A DNA stretch of 64,000 nucleotides from Lachnospiraceae bacterium (GTDB lineage: Bacteria > Bacillota > Clostridia > Lachnospirales > Lachnospiraceae): NCBI GenBank assembly GCA_017476665.1, contig JAFUZJ010000040.1, positions 110,666-174,665 of the forward strand. The letters run 5' to 3'. This document shows positions 53,607-62,559 of this stretch, one piece after another; within the stretch, counting starts at the first letter, position 1, and each line of letters starts with the position of its first letter. Below the pieces are notes generated by a model, which searched no databases, had not been told where the DNA came from, and worked only from the letters and a program-made list of their open reading frames with translations. The translations under genes and the position numbers were made by a program.

Positions 53607-54230
53607 ATGAGTGTAAACGGAGTTACATCAGTAAACGCTGCAGCCGGCTATTCTTATGTTTCCTCGGAAGTGACCAAGGAAAACACCAAGGCAGAAGAGA
53701 AGACATCCTCCCAGAGCAAGGCTGCGGACACCGGAGTTGTGTACGAGCACTCGGAGGAAACCACAAAAGCTTCTGCAAAAAAGGCAACCTACAAACCTGA
53801 CACGAATCTGATCAATAAACTGCAGGCAGAGACAGAAGCGAGGACCTCCCAGCTGAGAAGTCTTGTGGAACAACTCATGGGCAAACAGGCCAAGACCTTC
53901 GGTGACGCCACCGACATGTGGAAGTTCTTAAAGAACGGCGACTACACCGTAGACGCTGCCACCAAGGCGCAGGCACAGGCTGACATCGCTGAGGACGGAT
54001 ACTGGGGTGTGAACCAGACCTCCGACCGCATCATTTCCTTTGCCACCGCGTTGACCGGCGGCGACCCCGACAAGATCGAGGAGATGCGTGAAGCCTTCAA
54101 GAAAGGTTATGAAAAGGCTGAGAAGACCTGGGGCGGCAAACTGCCTGAGATTTCCCAGCAGACCTACGACGCTGTCATGAAGAAATTTGACGATCTGGCA
54201 GCCCAGAACGGAACCACAGTAGCAAAATAA
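53607..54230 (+). CDS. Conserved soluble protein, DUF5610-like, unknown function
   Basis: 207 residues. The first 75 residues are Ser/Thr/Lys-rich and look disordered. The rest is a folded, mostly helical domain: LINKLQAETEARTSQLRSLV, AEDGYWGVNQTSDRIISFAT, GGDPDKIEEMREAFKKGYEK and LPEISQQTYDAVMKKFDDLA. The 'ED-GYWG-V..T..RI..FA' and 'LPEISQQTYDAVM' blocks resemble DUF5610 / 'hydrogenase-4 component G'-named proteins, recalled by pattern and not searched. Some relatives occur near flagellar genes. It is flanked by its own gap and a strong terminator. AGAGGT lies before the ATG. Confidence 0.72.
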   Translation: MSVNGVTSVNAAAGYSYVSSEVTKENTKAEEKTSSQSKAADTGVVYEHSEETTKASAKKATYKPDTNLINKLQAETEARTSQLRSLVEQLMGKQAKTFGDATDMWKFLKNGDYTVDAATKAQAQADIAEDGYWGVNQTSDRIISFATALTGGDPDKIEEMREAFKKGYEKAEKTWGGKLPEISQQTYDAVMKKFDDLAAQNGTTVAK

Positions 54231-54254
54231 CCGTTATCCGAAACTACAACAAGA

Positions 54255-54290
54255 ACGACCATGTAGAAATTGTTTCTGCATGGTCGTTTT
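54255..54290. terminator. Bidirectional terminator
   Basis: ACGACCATG-T-AGAAA / TTTCT-G-CATGGTCGT with a TTG loop, followed by six T. It lies between the convergent 207-residue gene and sipL. Confidence 0.92.
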
Positions 54291-54294
54291 TTAT

Positions 54295-55863
54295 TTACCT
54301 TCCTCTGGTGAGCAGCAGCTTCTGTCCCGGCTGAATCTCATCCCCGGTGAGTCCGTTCAGCTCCTGGATCCGCTCCACCGGCACATAGTACCTCCTGCCG
54401 ATACTCCACAGGCTGTCTCCCGGCTTCACCACATAGATCACCATCCCCGGCAGACTGTTCATCTTGGCGCTGTCCAGTTCTTTCACCGTCACCTGGCTGA
54501 TGAGATCCATGGGCACCTGCTCAAACACCATGGTAGAGAAACACAGTACCGCTTTTACATCCATCTCCTCACCATCCAGCATGGTCACCTGCAGCTGCTC
54601 CACTTTGGCATTTACTTTGCCCACATCCCCCGGCCGGATCCCCGGTACCTCCAGCGTATACTGATACGGTATCTGCGCGTCCACGCAGGCATAGGGGCTC
54701 TGGTCATCTCCGGTGATATACATGACGCGCACCTGTACAGAACCCTTTAATAAAATACCGTTCTCCACCACACTCTGCTGTTCCTGACACACTCTAGCCT
54801 CGCTGTGCAGGATCTGCAGGATTCCCGCACTACCGCTGGGGATCCGGATATGATCCGCCACTTTGGTCTTGCCCGTCACGCAGGAGCGCACACGGTTTAG
54901 ATCCGCATGTCTGGTCTGGGTTTCCACCTCTTTTGTCACACCGTAAATATCCGAAAGGATCTCCGTATTTTCTTCCTCGTAGATCCGGATGCGGATATCC
55001 AGAGGCAGTTCCAGCGCTATGTTGCGCTCCTCTCCGTCCAGATCCGGACGCGCGGAAAGTTCTGCCTGCCCCGCCTCATAGCGGATATCCGGCAGCATCC
55101 CCTCCTTACAGCCATGACAGTCCAACATACCGGCAAAAGGCACCGCCGTCTCATAAGAGCGGATGGGTCGATCTTCCCCCTCCCCCTCATAGAGCAGGAA
55201 CAACTGCACTTCCCCCTGCAGAGCGATCTTCTCACTCATCACCTTAAACTCCACATCCCCCGGCCACACCGTGCTCCACAGGATTCGGGAAATATTGGGA
55301 TAATTGGCCGGCAGCGTCACCTCATCCCGGATGCGGAAAATATCGTTTTTACAGATGGCGATTTCCGCCAGCTGCATGGGCATTCTGCGGTATTCCAGAA
55401 AATCATTTTTCTCCCCCTCGCTGTGGATGCCGATGGGCGCCTCCTCATCATACAGTTCCTCCACGGAAGCGCAGAGTGTCAGCAGCGAACGAATGCTCAG
55501 CTTGCGGGTGTTGATGACTTCCACGCTGAAATCCTCCACTTCCGCAGATACTTCCACAGTATCTGTCGGCATAGCGCCACGCAGTACCACCCTTTCTTCA
55601 AAGGGGATTCCTCCTTCAAAAAAATCCAGCCCGCCGTCATTTTCCGTCGTGTAATACAGAATGGCAAAATTCAGCGTTCCCTTCAGATCCACCACATCCG
55701 TCCCCGGCCGGATCTCCTCGATCACAACCTGGGCTTTCTCCAGATTGATGCTGTTCACATCCGGCTTATTGTCGGGAATGTTTTTGTCATCTTCCAAAGT
55801 AATCTGTGTGACCGCCTCACAGCGAATGCGGTCCATATGTATATTCTTTTTTAACAAGTCCAC
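54295..55863 (-). CDS. sipL: SipL-like spore coat morphogenetic protein (DUF3794/SPOCS repeats + LysM)
   Basis: 522 residues, the size of C. difficile SipL. It contains repeated DUF3794/SPOCS domains (for example IEEIRPGTDVVDLKGTLNFA near 49 and VQVRVMYITGDDQSPYACVD near 375) and a C-terminal LysM (about 470-517, VVKPGDSLWSIGRRYYVPVE). SipL, functionally like B. subtilis SpoVID, binds SpoIVA through its LysM domain and anchors the coat around the forespore; it is made in the mother cell under sigma-E. The start is the GTG at 55863 with GGAGG nine bases upstream, inside the 3' arm of a leader hairpin. Confidence 0.88.
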   Translation of the reverse strand: MDLLKKNIHMDRIRCEAVTQITLEDDKNIPDNKPDVNSINLEKAQVVIEEIRPGTDVVDLKGTLNFAILYYTTENDGGLDFFEGGIPFEERVVLRGAMPTDTVEVSAEVEDFSVEVINTRKLSIRSLLTLCASVEELYDEEAPIGIHSEGEKNDFLEYRRMPMQLAEIAICKNDIFRIRDEVTLPANYPNISRILWSTVWPGDVEFKVMSEKIALQGEVQLFLLYEGEGEDRPIRSYETAVPFAGMLDCHGCKEGMLPDIRYEAGQAELSARPDLDGEERNIALELPLDIRIRIYEEENTEILSDIYGVTKEVETQTRHADLNRVRSCVTGKTKVADHIRIPSGSAGILQILHSEARVCQEQQSVVENGILLKGSVQVRVMYITGDDQSPYACVDAQIPYQYTLEVPGIRPGDVGKVNAKVEQLQVTMLDGEEMDVKAVLCFSTMVFEQVPMDLISQVTVKELDSAKMNSLPGMVIYVVKPGDSLWSIGRRYYVPVERIQELNGLTGDEIQPGQKLLLTRGR

Positions 55864-55867
55864 TTAA

Positions 55868-55930
55868 AAATACCTCCACATAGATAGATATGATTATCTT
55901 ATCTATATGCAGGTATTTGTAGGTTTATGC
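55868..55930 (-). promoter_or_regulatory. sipL leader hairpin with embedded sigma-E-like promoter
   Basis: On the minus strand AAATACCT (55911-55918) pairs with AGGTATTT (55868-55875), and CATATAGATA pairs with TATCTATGTG inside, with one mismatch between. The 3' arm holds the GGAGG ribosome site (55873-55877) of sipL. A sigma-E-like promoter overlaps: GCATAAA (55924-55930), exactly 14 bases, CATATAGA (55902-55909). Initiation near 55895 would drop the 5' arm. The hairpin may also serve as the pyrD terminator (five U follow). Confidence 0.55.
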
Positions 55931-55937
55931 CTTTCTG

Positions 55938-56843
55938 TCACTCCGCCGCTCCGATCAAGTCTGCCAGGTTCTCCACATGGTAGCGCTCCATATATGCCTC
56001 GATCCCCTTGACAACCTCCACCGTCGTGTAAGGATTCACAAAATTCATCGCCCCCACGCTGACTGCGGAAGCTCCCGCCAGAATAAACTCGATGGCATCC
56101 TCCGCGTTCGCGATACCGCCCATGCCGATAATGGGAATCTTCACCGCGTGCGCCGCCTGATACACCATGCGAACCGCGATGGGCTTGATGGCGGGTCCGC
56201 TCATGCCGCCGGTCTTGTTGGCGATGGCAAATTTGCGTTTGTGAATGTCGATCTTCATGCCGGTGATGGTATTGATCAGGGAGAGCGCATCCGCGCCTGC
56301 TGCCTCCGCCGCCTTCGCCATCTCCGTGATATCCGTCACATTGGGACTCAGCTTCATGATAATGGGCTGCTTTGCGTGTTTCTTCAGCTCCTGCGTGATG
56401 TTGTATAAAGCATCCGCTTTCTGTCCAAAGGCGATGGCCCCCTCCTTTACATTGGGACAGGACACATTGATCTCCAGCATGGCAACCGCCGGTTCCTCGC
56501 CCAGTTTCTCCACCACATCCACGTAATCCTCCACCGTCTTTCCACAGACGTTTACGATGATCTTGGTGTCATACTGTTTCAGGAATGGGATGTCCCTCTC
56601 CATAAATACATCGATTCCCGGATTCTGCAGCCCGATGGCATTGAGCATGCCGCCGTAAACCTCAGCCACCCGCGGCGTCGGGTTTCCCGACCACGGCACA
56701 TTCGCCACGCCCTTGGTCACCACCGCACCCAATTGGTTCAGATCCACAAATTCCCCATACTCCATCCCGGATCCGAATGTCCCGGAGGCAGTCATCACAG
56801 GGTTCTTAAAAGGAATTCCCGCAATTGTCGTCTGTGTATTCAT
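55938..56843 (-). CDS. pyrD: Dihydroorotate dehydrogenase, class 1B catalytic subunit
   Basis: 301 residues. It oxidises dihydroorotate to orotate with FMN and passes electrons to PyrK. The catalytic Cys is in LEINVSCPNVKEGAIAFG (near 131), as in class 1B enzymes. FMN-phosphate contacts lie in IPIIGMGGIANAEDAIEFIL (near 240). The ATG overlaps the pyrK stop by four bases (ATGA), so the subunits are translationally coupled. Confidence 0.95.
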   Translation of the reverse strand: MNTQTTIAGIPFKNPVMTASGTFGSGMEYGEFVDLNQLGAVVTKGVANVPWSGNPTPRVAEVYGGMLNAIGLQNPGIDVFMERDIPFLKQYDTKIIVNVCGKTVEDYVDVVEKLGEEPAVAMLEINVSCPNVKEGAIAFGQKADALYNITQELKKHAKQPIIMKLSPNVTDITEMAKAAEAAGADALSLINTITGMKIDIHKRKFAIANKTGGMSGPAIKPIAVRMVYQAAHAVKIPIIGMGGIANAEDAIEFILAGASAVSVGAMNFVNPYTTVEVVKGIEAYMERYHVENLADLIGAAE

Positions 56844-57691
56844 CCGATCTCCACCTCCTTCGCCTCAAATACCGGCCCATCCGTGCAGATGCGCGCATTG
56901 TGCACGTGAGAGTGATGGTCGATCTCCCTGGTCTTCACCACACAGCCCAGACATGCTCCCACACCGCAGGCCATATGCTCCTCCAGCGAGATATACGCAG
57001 GAATCTCCTTCTCCTCCGCGTACGCTTTGATGGCCCGCAGCATCGGCATCGGTCCGCAGGCAAAAATCTTGTCCGCAGAAATTCCGTTCTCCGCGATGGC
57101 GTTCATCACATTGCCCTTCGTGCCCACACTGCCGTCCTCTGTGGCAATGAAAACCTTCCCATATCGCTCCAGATCCTCTCTGAGAAAAGTCTGCGCATCC
57201 CGATAGCCCACAATGATCTGAATCCGCTCTTTCTCCATGAACTGATTCAGCTTTTTCGCCAGCTGCAGCATTGGCGGAATCCCGATCCCGCCGCCCACGA
57301 GGAACACCTGCTTGCCGGAAAACATCTTGTCCGCAGTGATCTCCACATCATCCCTCACAATGTTCCCGGACAGAGAATTAATGCCCACCGCCTCCAAAAA
57401 TCCGTTTCCCAGAGTCCCCAGGATTGCGATACTGTCCCCCGCCCGGTACCCGGCAAATTCCGCCGTACCCTGGCCGGCGATCCGATACACCAGCCGCAGT
57501 GCCGTCCGCTCCTCATTCACCTCACAGATACTGATGGGTCTGGGCAGCAGCGTACTCCTGTCCTTCGGGTAAACGCAGACAAACTGCCCCGGTCTCGCCT
57601 CCGCCGCCAGCTCCGTAGTGATCCACATATCAAAAATCTGTGGCGCGATCTCCTTCTGGGACGCCACAACTGCCGTCTGTTTTTGTTTCAT
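56840..57691 (-). CDS. pyrK: Dihydroorotate dehydrogenase electron-transfer subunit
   Basis: 283 residues. The FAD domain has the LLPRPISICEV motif (near 49, the RP(I/L)S signature), and the NAD domain has VFLVGGGIGIPPMLQLAKKL (near 130) and FACGPMPMLRAI. Four Cys near the end (MACGVGACLGCVV and ARICTDGPVF) bind the 2Fe-2S cluster. With PyrD it makes the NAD-linked class 1B enzyme typical of Gram-positives. It follows the DUF4143 ATPase gene by 47 bases and has no clear promoter of its own. Confidence 0.95.
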   Translation of the reverse strand: MKQKQTAVVASQKEIAPQIFDMWITTELAAEARPGQFVCVYPKDRSTLLPRPISICEVNEERTALRLVYRIAGQGTAEFAGYRAGDSIAILGTLGNGFLEAVGINSLSGNIVRDDVEITADKMFSGKQVFLVGGGIGIPPMLQLAKKLNQFMEKERIQIIVGYRDAQTFLREDLERYGKVFIATEDGSVGTKGNVMNAIAENGISADKIFACGPMPMLRAIKAYAEEKEIPAYISLEEHMACGVGACLGCVVKTREIDHHSHVHNARICTDGPVFEAKEVEIG

Positions 57692-57738
57692 GCCTTTTCC
57701 TTCCTTTTACGCCAGTTTGGGCGCTGTTTTTTCAAAAG

Positions 57739-59040
57739 TCACTCCACTGCATCCATATATTCTGCAAACAAATACAATGGCACATTTACCATCCATGCTT
57801 CCTCACGGTAATCAGAAGCAGATGTTCTGATGGCAAGCTCTGGCTGATATTTTCCGCAGTAAGCCTTTAGGCTCTGCGCCCGCAGATTTTCCGCCGCCTT
57901 CACCTCCACAGGAATACAATACTGTTCCTTCTGGAGCACAAAATCAATCTCTCCCGAAGAGTTCTCCGTAGAATAATAATATAACTCCATCCCCCTCTGC
58001 GTCAACTCCTGTGCAATAAACTGTTCTGTCAGCGCGCCTTTAAACTCTTCAAAGATCCTACTGCCTTCCAATAACGTCTTTGCGGAGAGATTACCTTTCG
58101 CCGCCAGTAAGCCTACATCCAACATATACATTTTAAAGCTGGTCTGCTCCATATATGAGATCAATGGCAGCCCCGGCTTTTTCACCCGAAAACTCTTATA
58201 GATCAAGCCATAATCCGATAACCACTGAATGGCAACTTCATAGTCTTTCGCCCTGGCTCCCTCCCGCACAATTCCGTATATAAATTTCCTGTTTTCCTTT
58301 GCCAACTGCGCAGGAATGGAATTCCACACCATCTGAATCCGAACCAACTGCTCCTTAGGCGCATGTTTTGAGAAATCATTTTCATAATATAGCAACAGAT
58401 TCTTCTGAATCCTGCGCACCTCCTTCGTATCGTCCGTTTCCATATAACAGCGCACAGCCTCCGGCATGCCGCCCACATAATAATACTTCCGTAGATAATC
58501 AATATACTTGCTTCGAAACGAATTCACTAAAGCATAGTCCCCGCTTCGAAGCAGTTTCGCCAATTCCCCTTCCCCTGCTGCCAGCAGAAACTCGTAATAG
58601 TTCAACGGCCCCAGCCTCAGGAAATCCACTTTTCCCACCGGAAAGGAAGTGCCCTGGTGCAACGCCATACCAAGGAGTGACCCCGCCGCTACAATATAAT
58701 ACTCCGGTGCCTCCTCACAAAAATATTTGAGCGCTGTCATTGCTTTGGGAACTTCCTGTACCTCGTCAAAGATCAGCAGCGTGTCTTCTGCCTGAAACGC
58801 AGCGCCATACTCCACCCGAAGCGCTGACAGGATTCTGGGAATGTCATAATCCTGCTCAAACACCTCCCGCATACGGGGATTATTATCAAATCCAATATAG
58901 ACACAATGGGAAAAATACCGCTTCCCGAACTCTTTCATCAACCATGTTTTTCCCACCTGTCTGGCACCATTAATGATCAGTGGCTTACGCCCTTTTTTAT
59001 CCTTCCAGCGTATCAGTTCCTGCATCAACAATCGTTCCAT
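57739..59040 (-). CDS. AAA ATPase with DUF4143 domain
   Basis: 433 residues. Walker A is LIINGARQVGKTWLMKEFGK (near 20-39) and Walker B is TLLIFDEVQEVPKAMTALKY (near 87-106). The C-terminal DUF4143 nuclease-like domain includes SGEIDFVLQKEQYCIPVEVK (near 365-384), an E-D-E-V-K pattern like PD-(D/E)XK enzymes. These proteins are common and variable in gut bacteria; their role is unknown, with mobility or defence proposed. It lies inside the pyrimidine cluster with its own strong promoter, probably inserted there. Confidence 0.93.
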   Translation of the reverse strand: MERLLMQELIRWKDKKGRKPLIINGARQVGKTWLMKEFGKRYFSHCVYIGFDNNPRMREVFEQDYDIPRILSALRVEYGAAFQAEDTLLIFDEVQEVPKAMTALKYFCEEAPEYYIVAAGSLLGMALHQGTSFPVGKVDFLRLGPLNYYEFLLAAGEGELAKLLRSGDYALVNSFRSKYIDYLRKYYYVGGMPEAVRCYMETDDTKEVRRIQKNLLLYYENDFSKHAPKEQLVRIQMVWNSIPAQLAKENRKFIYGIVREGARAKDYEVAIQWLSDYGLIYKSFRVKKPGLPLISYMEQTSFKMYMLDVGLLAAKGNLSAKTLLEGSRIFEEFKGALTEQFIAQELTQRGMELYYYSTENSSGEIDFVLQKEQYCIPVEVKAAENLRAQSLKAYCGKYQPELAIRTSASDYREEAWMVNVPLYLFAEYMDAVE

Positions 59041-59073
59041 ACTTTCCCCATCTTTCCTTTACCGTTTATGCAG

Positions 59074-59152
59074 ATTATACCCCCTTTTCAAGCATTGTTC
59101 AACATTTTTAATGACCATTTTGTTCTCGTGTCTACATTTTTAATGACCATTT
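59074..59152 (-). promoter_or_regulatory. Promoter and paired 19-bp repeats of the DUF4143 ATPase gene
   Basis: Minus-strand TTGAAC (59097-59102), 17 bases, perfect TATAAT (59074-59079). Directly upstream are two exact copies of ACATTTTTAATGACCATTT (plus-strand reading, 59102-59120 and 59134-59152), 32 bases apart start to start, which puts them on about the same helix face. The inner copy touches the -35 box. Confidence 0.75.
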
Positions 59153-59201
59153 CAATCATCATAGCACCCTCGCGCTGAACACGCAAAAGCTTAACGTTAC
59201 C

Positions 59202-60593
59202 TTAATTACTGCTTTCTTTTTCCCCTGCCGCAGATGCCGCAGAGATCGTACCATATAAAAGCGCCACCGATACCGCCATCATGATCACCTCCGTCACCGG
59301 CTGCGCCCAGATCATACCGTGAAATCCCCAGATACGGTTCAGCAGCAAAAGCAGCGGCACATACAGGATCAGCTGCCGCACCAGTGTGATCCCGAAAGCA
59401 AACTGCGGTTTCCCCATGGCCTGAAAGGACATCCGGCTCATGGACACCGCGCCCACGAAGGGCAAGATACACATGATCGCCCGCAGCACCTGACTACCGA
59501 TGGCGATCACTTCCGCCGACTCTGTGAAGATTCCGATCAGCCAGGGTGCAAATACGCCATACACTGCCATGACAACCGCTTCCGTACCGCTCACCACCAA
59601 CACCCCCGCTTTCAGCACCGCCAGCATACGTCTGTAATTCTTTGCGCCGTAATTGTAGCCCATGATTGGCTGCGTCCCCGCCGCAAAGCCCTGATAAATA
59701 TAATTTCCCAGGGACAGGATTTTCTGCGCGATTCCCATGGCGGCCACCGTCAGCTCCCCGTAAGCCACCGCCAGATTGTTGTTCACGATATAGGCAAAGG
59801 AGGTCAAAAGCGTCTCCAGCGTAGCCGGAACCCCCACCCAGAAGATCTCCTTCAGGATCTCCGCCGTGGGTCTGATATACTTCACCGCAGGCTTCAGCAG
59901 AGTCTTTCCGCTTATATAAAACCATAACGAAACCGCCATGCTCACCCCGTTGCCCAGGATCGTGGCAATGGCCGCACCGCGGATCTCCATGCCCAGTGCA
60001 AAGATGAACACCGGGTCTAAAATAATATTTGTGACGGTTCCTGCGATCATGCCCATCACCGACTGCTTCACCGAGCCCTCGCTGCGCAGCAGCTGTCCAA
60101 AGGTATAGCTTCCCATGGTAAACAGACTCCCCACCAGGATGACGCTCACATACTGCTCCGTATAGCCGTACGTATTGCTCTTTGCCCCCAGCCCCGTGAC
60201 GATCGTCGGCAGGAACAACAGCCCCACCGTCGTCACAATCACACTGTTCACTACCGTCAGCACGAATCCCACCGTCACCGTATGGTCCGCTTTCTCCCTG
60301 TCCTGCGCCCCCAGGCTCCGTGCGATCAGCGAGGACGCGCCAGTGCCGATCATATTTGAGATTGCAATCGAAATCATCATCACCGGATACGCCAGATTCA
60401 CCGCCGCCAACTGATAGTCATCGTGCATCAGTCCGATAAAATACGTGTCCACCAGGTTATACAGCACCATGATGAACATTCCGGCGATCAGGGGAACCCC
60501 CAGCTTCACAATAGCCTTTGTCGGCTTCTCCCGGCTTAAGATATAGATTCGCTTGTCCTCCGGCTGCTTTTCTTCAAAAGTGTTATCCGGCAT
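59202..60593 (-). CDS. MATE-family efflux transporter
   Basis: 463 residues, about twelve membrane helices in two MatE halves. The pattern LGVPLIAGMFIMVLYNLVDT near the N-terminus, GTGASSLIARSLGAQDREKA (near 82) and, in the second half, YIYQGFAAGTQPIMGYNYGA (near 292) are standard for MATE proteins. They export drugs or metabolites with a Na+ or H+ gradient; the substrate is unknown. The start at 60593 has GGGG eight bases upstream. It sits 14 bases after the GNAT gene, so it is cotranscribed with it. Confidence 0.93.
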   Translation of the reverse strand: MPDNTFEEKQPEDKRIYILSREKPTKAIVKLGVPLIAGMFIMVLYNLVDTYFIGLMHDDYQLAAVNLAYPVMMISIAISNMIGTGASSLIARSLGAQDREKADHTVTVGFVLTVVNSVIVTTVGLLFLPTIVTGLGAKSNTYGYTEQYVSVILVGSLFTMGSYTFGQLLRSEGSVKQSVMGMIAGTVTNIILDPVFIFALGMEIRGAAIATILGNGVSMAVSLWFYISGKTLLKPAVKYIRPTAEILKEIFWVGVPATLETLLTSFAYIVNNNLAVAYGELTVAAMGIAQKILSLGNYIYQGFAAGTQPIMGYNYGAKNYRRMLAVLKAGVLVVSGTEAVVMAVYGVFAPWLIGIFTESAEVIAIGSQVLRAIMCILPFVGAVSMSRMSFQAMGKPQFAFGITLVRQLILYVPLLLLLNRIWGFHGMIWAQPVTEVIMMAVSVALLYGTISAASAAGEKESSN

Positions 60594-60607
60594 GATCCTC
60601 ACCCCTG

Positions 60608-61111
60608 TTACAGCACATGATAATACGGACAGATATTCTCATAATGTCCGTCTTTCATCTGGAACCCGCCGGGAATCGTACCCAGCTGCACAAACCCCAG
60701 CCGCTCATAGAGATGTCTGGCATGGACATTGCTCTCCACCACCGCATTGAACTGCAGCACGCCAAATCCGATCTCCTTCGCTTTTTTCAGGCAGTCCTGC
60801 ACCAGCTGCTCCCCGATATGCAGTCCCCTGCACTCGGATGCCACCGCATAGCTGGCATTGCAGATATGTCCGCAGCGCCCCACATTATTGGGGTGCAGAA
60901 TATAAAGCCCTACGATCTTGTCTCCGGCCTCCGCCACACCGCAATAACTCTGTGCAGCAAAAAATTCCGCTCCGGTCATCTGATCCAACAGGTCTTCCTG
61001 GGGAAAGGCAATACCCTCCTCCACCACCTCATTCCAGATTGCGATCATAGCGTCCATGTCCTCCGGACCATATGCTCTCACTTTGATCGCGCTCCCTGTA
61101 TCCATAGTCAT
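60608..61111 (-). CDS. GNAT-family N-acetyltransferase
   Basis: 167 residues, a single GNAT domain. The N-terminus IKVRAYGPEDMDAMIAIWNE, the CoA-binding loop SECRGLHIGEQLVQDCLKKA (near 92-111) and NVHARHLYERLGFVQLGTIP (near 128-147) are typical. The substrate cannot be told. Being between pyrC and the MATE pump, it might modify a compound that the pump exports, but that is a guess. AAGGAAG precedes the ATG. Confidence 0.9.
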   Translation of the reverse strand: MTMDTGSAIKVRAYGPEDMDAMIAIWNEVVEEGIAFPQEDLLDQMTGAEFFAAQSYCGVAEAGDKIVGLYILHPNNVGRCGHICNASYAVASECRGLHIGEQLVQDCLKKAKEIGFGVLQFNAVVESNVHARHLYERLGFVQLGTIPGGFQMKDGHYENICPYYHVL

Positions 61112-61152
61112 GACTTCCTTCTCCTCTGACTTTTTCTATGATCTTTTCTATG

Positions 61153-62427
61153 TTACCTCTCATACACCACTTTGCCGCCGCAGACCGTAGCCTTCACCAC
61201 ACCGGTCAGCTCCCAACCCGTAAACGGCGAGTTCACAGACTTGGACGCATAGTTTCCTGCCACCGCCTTACCGTCTGCATCAATCAGGACCAGATCCGCA
61301 GGACCGCCTTCCGCCAGATACCCCGCATCCAGATGATACAGCGCCGCCGGATTGGTGCTCATCAGCCCAAGCAGCTGCGTCATGGTCAGATACCCTTTTT
61401 TCACCAGTTCCGTAATACCCAGCGCCAGAGAAGTCTCCAGCCCGATGATCCCGCTGGGCGCCTGGGTCAGCGGCTTTGCCTTTTCCTCCGGGGCATGGGG
61501 TGCATGATCCGTCGCGATCATCTCAATGGTGCCGTCCTGCAGTCCTTTGATGATCGCTAGCCTGTCCGCCTCCGTGCGCAGCGGCGGATTCATTTTTGCC
61601 AGCGTGCCGTACTTGATGACCGCTTCCTCCGTCAGTGTAAAGTGATGCGGCGTGGCCTCCGCATGGATATTGCTTCCTTTCTTTCTGGTCTGGCGCACCA
61701 GTTCCACACCCTCCGCCGTGCTGATATGCTGGATGTCGATGCTGGCGCCGGTCTCCAGAGCCAGCTTCAAATCCCGCTCGATCAACGTATACTCCGCCTC
61801 CTTCGGCGAACCCTCGATTCCATAATACTCGCTGGCTTTTCCCCGATTCACACCATTCTGCGCGATGAGTGCCGGATCCTCCTCATGAAAACTGATGGGC
61901 ATGTCAAGCGCTTTTGCCCGTTTCATGGCCTCCCGCACAATCTCTGCATCCATTAACGGAATGCCGTCGTCGGTAAACCCGATCGCCCCCTTCGCCGCCA
62001 GCTCCTCCATCGGCGTGATCTGCTTCCCCTGCATCCCCATCGTCACGTTGGCGCAGGTTGCCACATGAATGTCCGTCTGCTTTCCCTTTTCCAGCACATA
62101 GGCGAGCGTCTCCGCATTGTCAATCGTGGGCTTCGTGTTTGCCATCATCACCACCGTGGTGAAACCGCCCTTTGCCGCCGCTTTCGCCCCTGTGAAAATA
62201 TCCTCCTTGTGGGTAAAGCCCGGGTCCCTGAAATGCACATGCACATCCACCAGCCCCGGCGCCACGATCAGCCCTTTTGCATCGATCACCTGACACTCCG
62301 CAGGCACTGTAAAATCTGTTTCCGCATTTCCGATCTTCTCTATTTTTTCTCCCTGGATCAGCAGATCCAGCTCACCCTCTCTACCCGATTTCGGATCGAT
62401 CATATAGCCATTCCTGATCAACAACAT
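61153..62427 (-). CDS. pyrC: Dihydroorotase
   Basis: 424 residues. It closes carbamoyl-aspartate to dihydroorotate. The metal-binding signature LVDVHVHFRDPGFTHKEDIF (near 55-74) marks a class I enzyme, with ATDHAPHAPEEKAKPL (near 305) as the second metal/substrate block. GGAG lies before the ATG at 62427; a longer frame to 62460 is less likely. It has its own promoter, lying next to the end of the transposase remnant. Confidence 0.96.
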   Translation of the reverse strand: MLLIRNGYMIDPKSGREGELDLLIQGEKIEKIGNAETDFTVPAECQVIDAKGLIVAPGLVDVHVHFRDPGFTHKEDIFTGAKAAAKGGFTTVVMMANTKPTIDNAETLAYVLEKGKQTDIHVATCANVTMGMQGKQITPMEELAAKGAIGFTDDGIPLMDAEIVREAMKRAKALDMPISFHEEDPALIAQNGVNRGKASEYYGIEGSPKEAEYTLIERDLKLALETGASIDIQHISTAEGVELVRQTRKKGSNIHAEATPHHFTLTEEAVIKYGTLAKMNPPLRTEADRLAIIKGLQDGTIEMIATDHAPHAPEEKAKPLTQAPSGIIGLETSLALGITELVKKGYLTMTQLLGLMSTNPAALYHLDAGYLAEGGPADLVLIDADGKAVAGNYASKSVNSPFTGWELTGVVKATVCGGKVVYER

Positions 62428-62478
62428 ACTACACTCCATCCTTCCATGTGTACTATTCATACAGAAATATATAACATT

Positions 62479-62507
62479 ATCTTAACATTTTCACCTGATG
62501 ATTGCAA
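62479..62507 (-). promoter_or_regulatory. Sigma-A promoter of pyrC
   Basis: Minus-strand TTGCAA (62502-62507), 17 bases, TAAGAT (62479-62484), about 50 bases before the start codon. No PyrR-binding leader is seen. Confidence 0.6.
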
Positions 62508-62559
62508 TATGGGGCATTTCTTGTTTGTGTCAAGTGTTTGTTGGCAACTTTCCCCTTGT

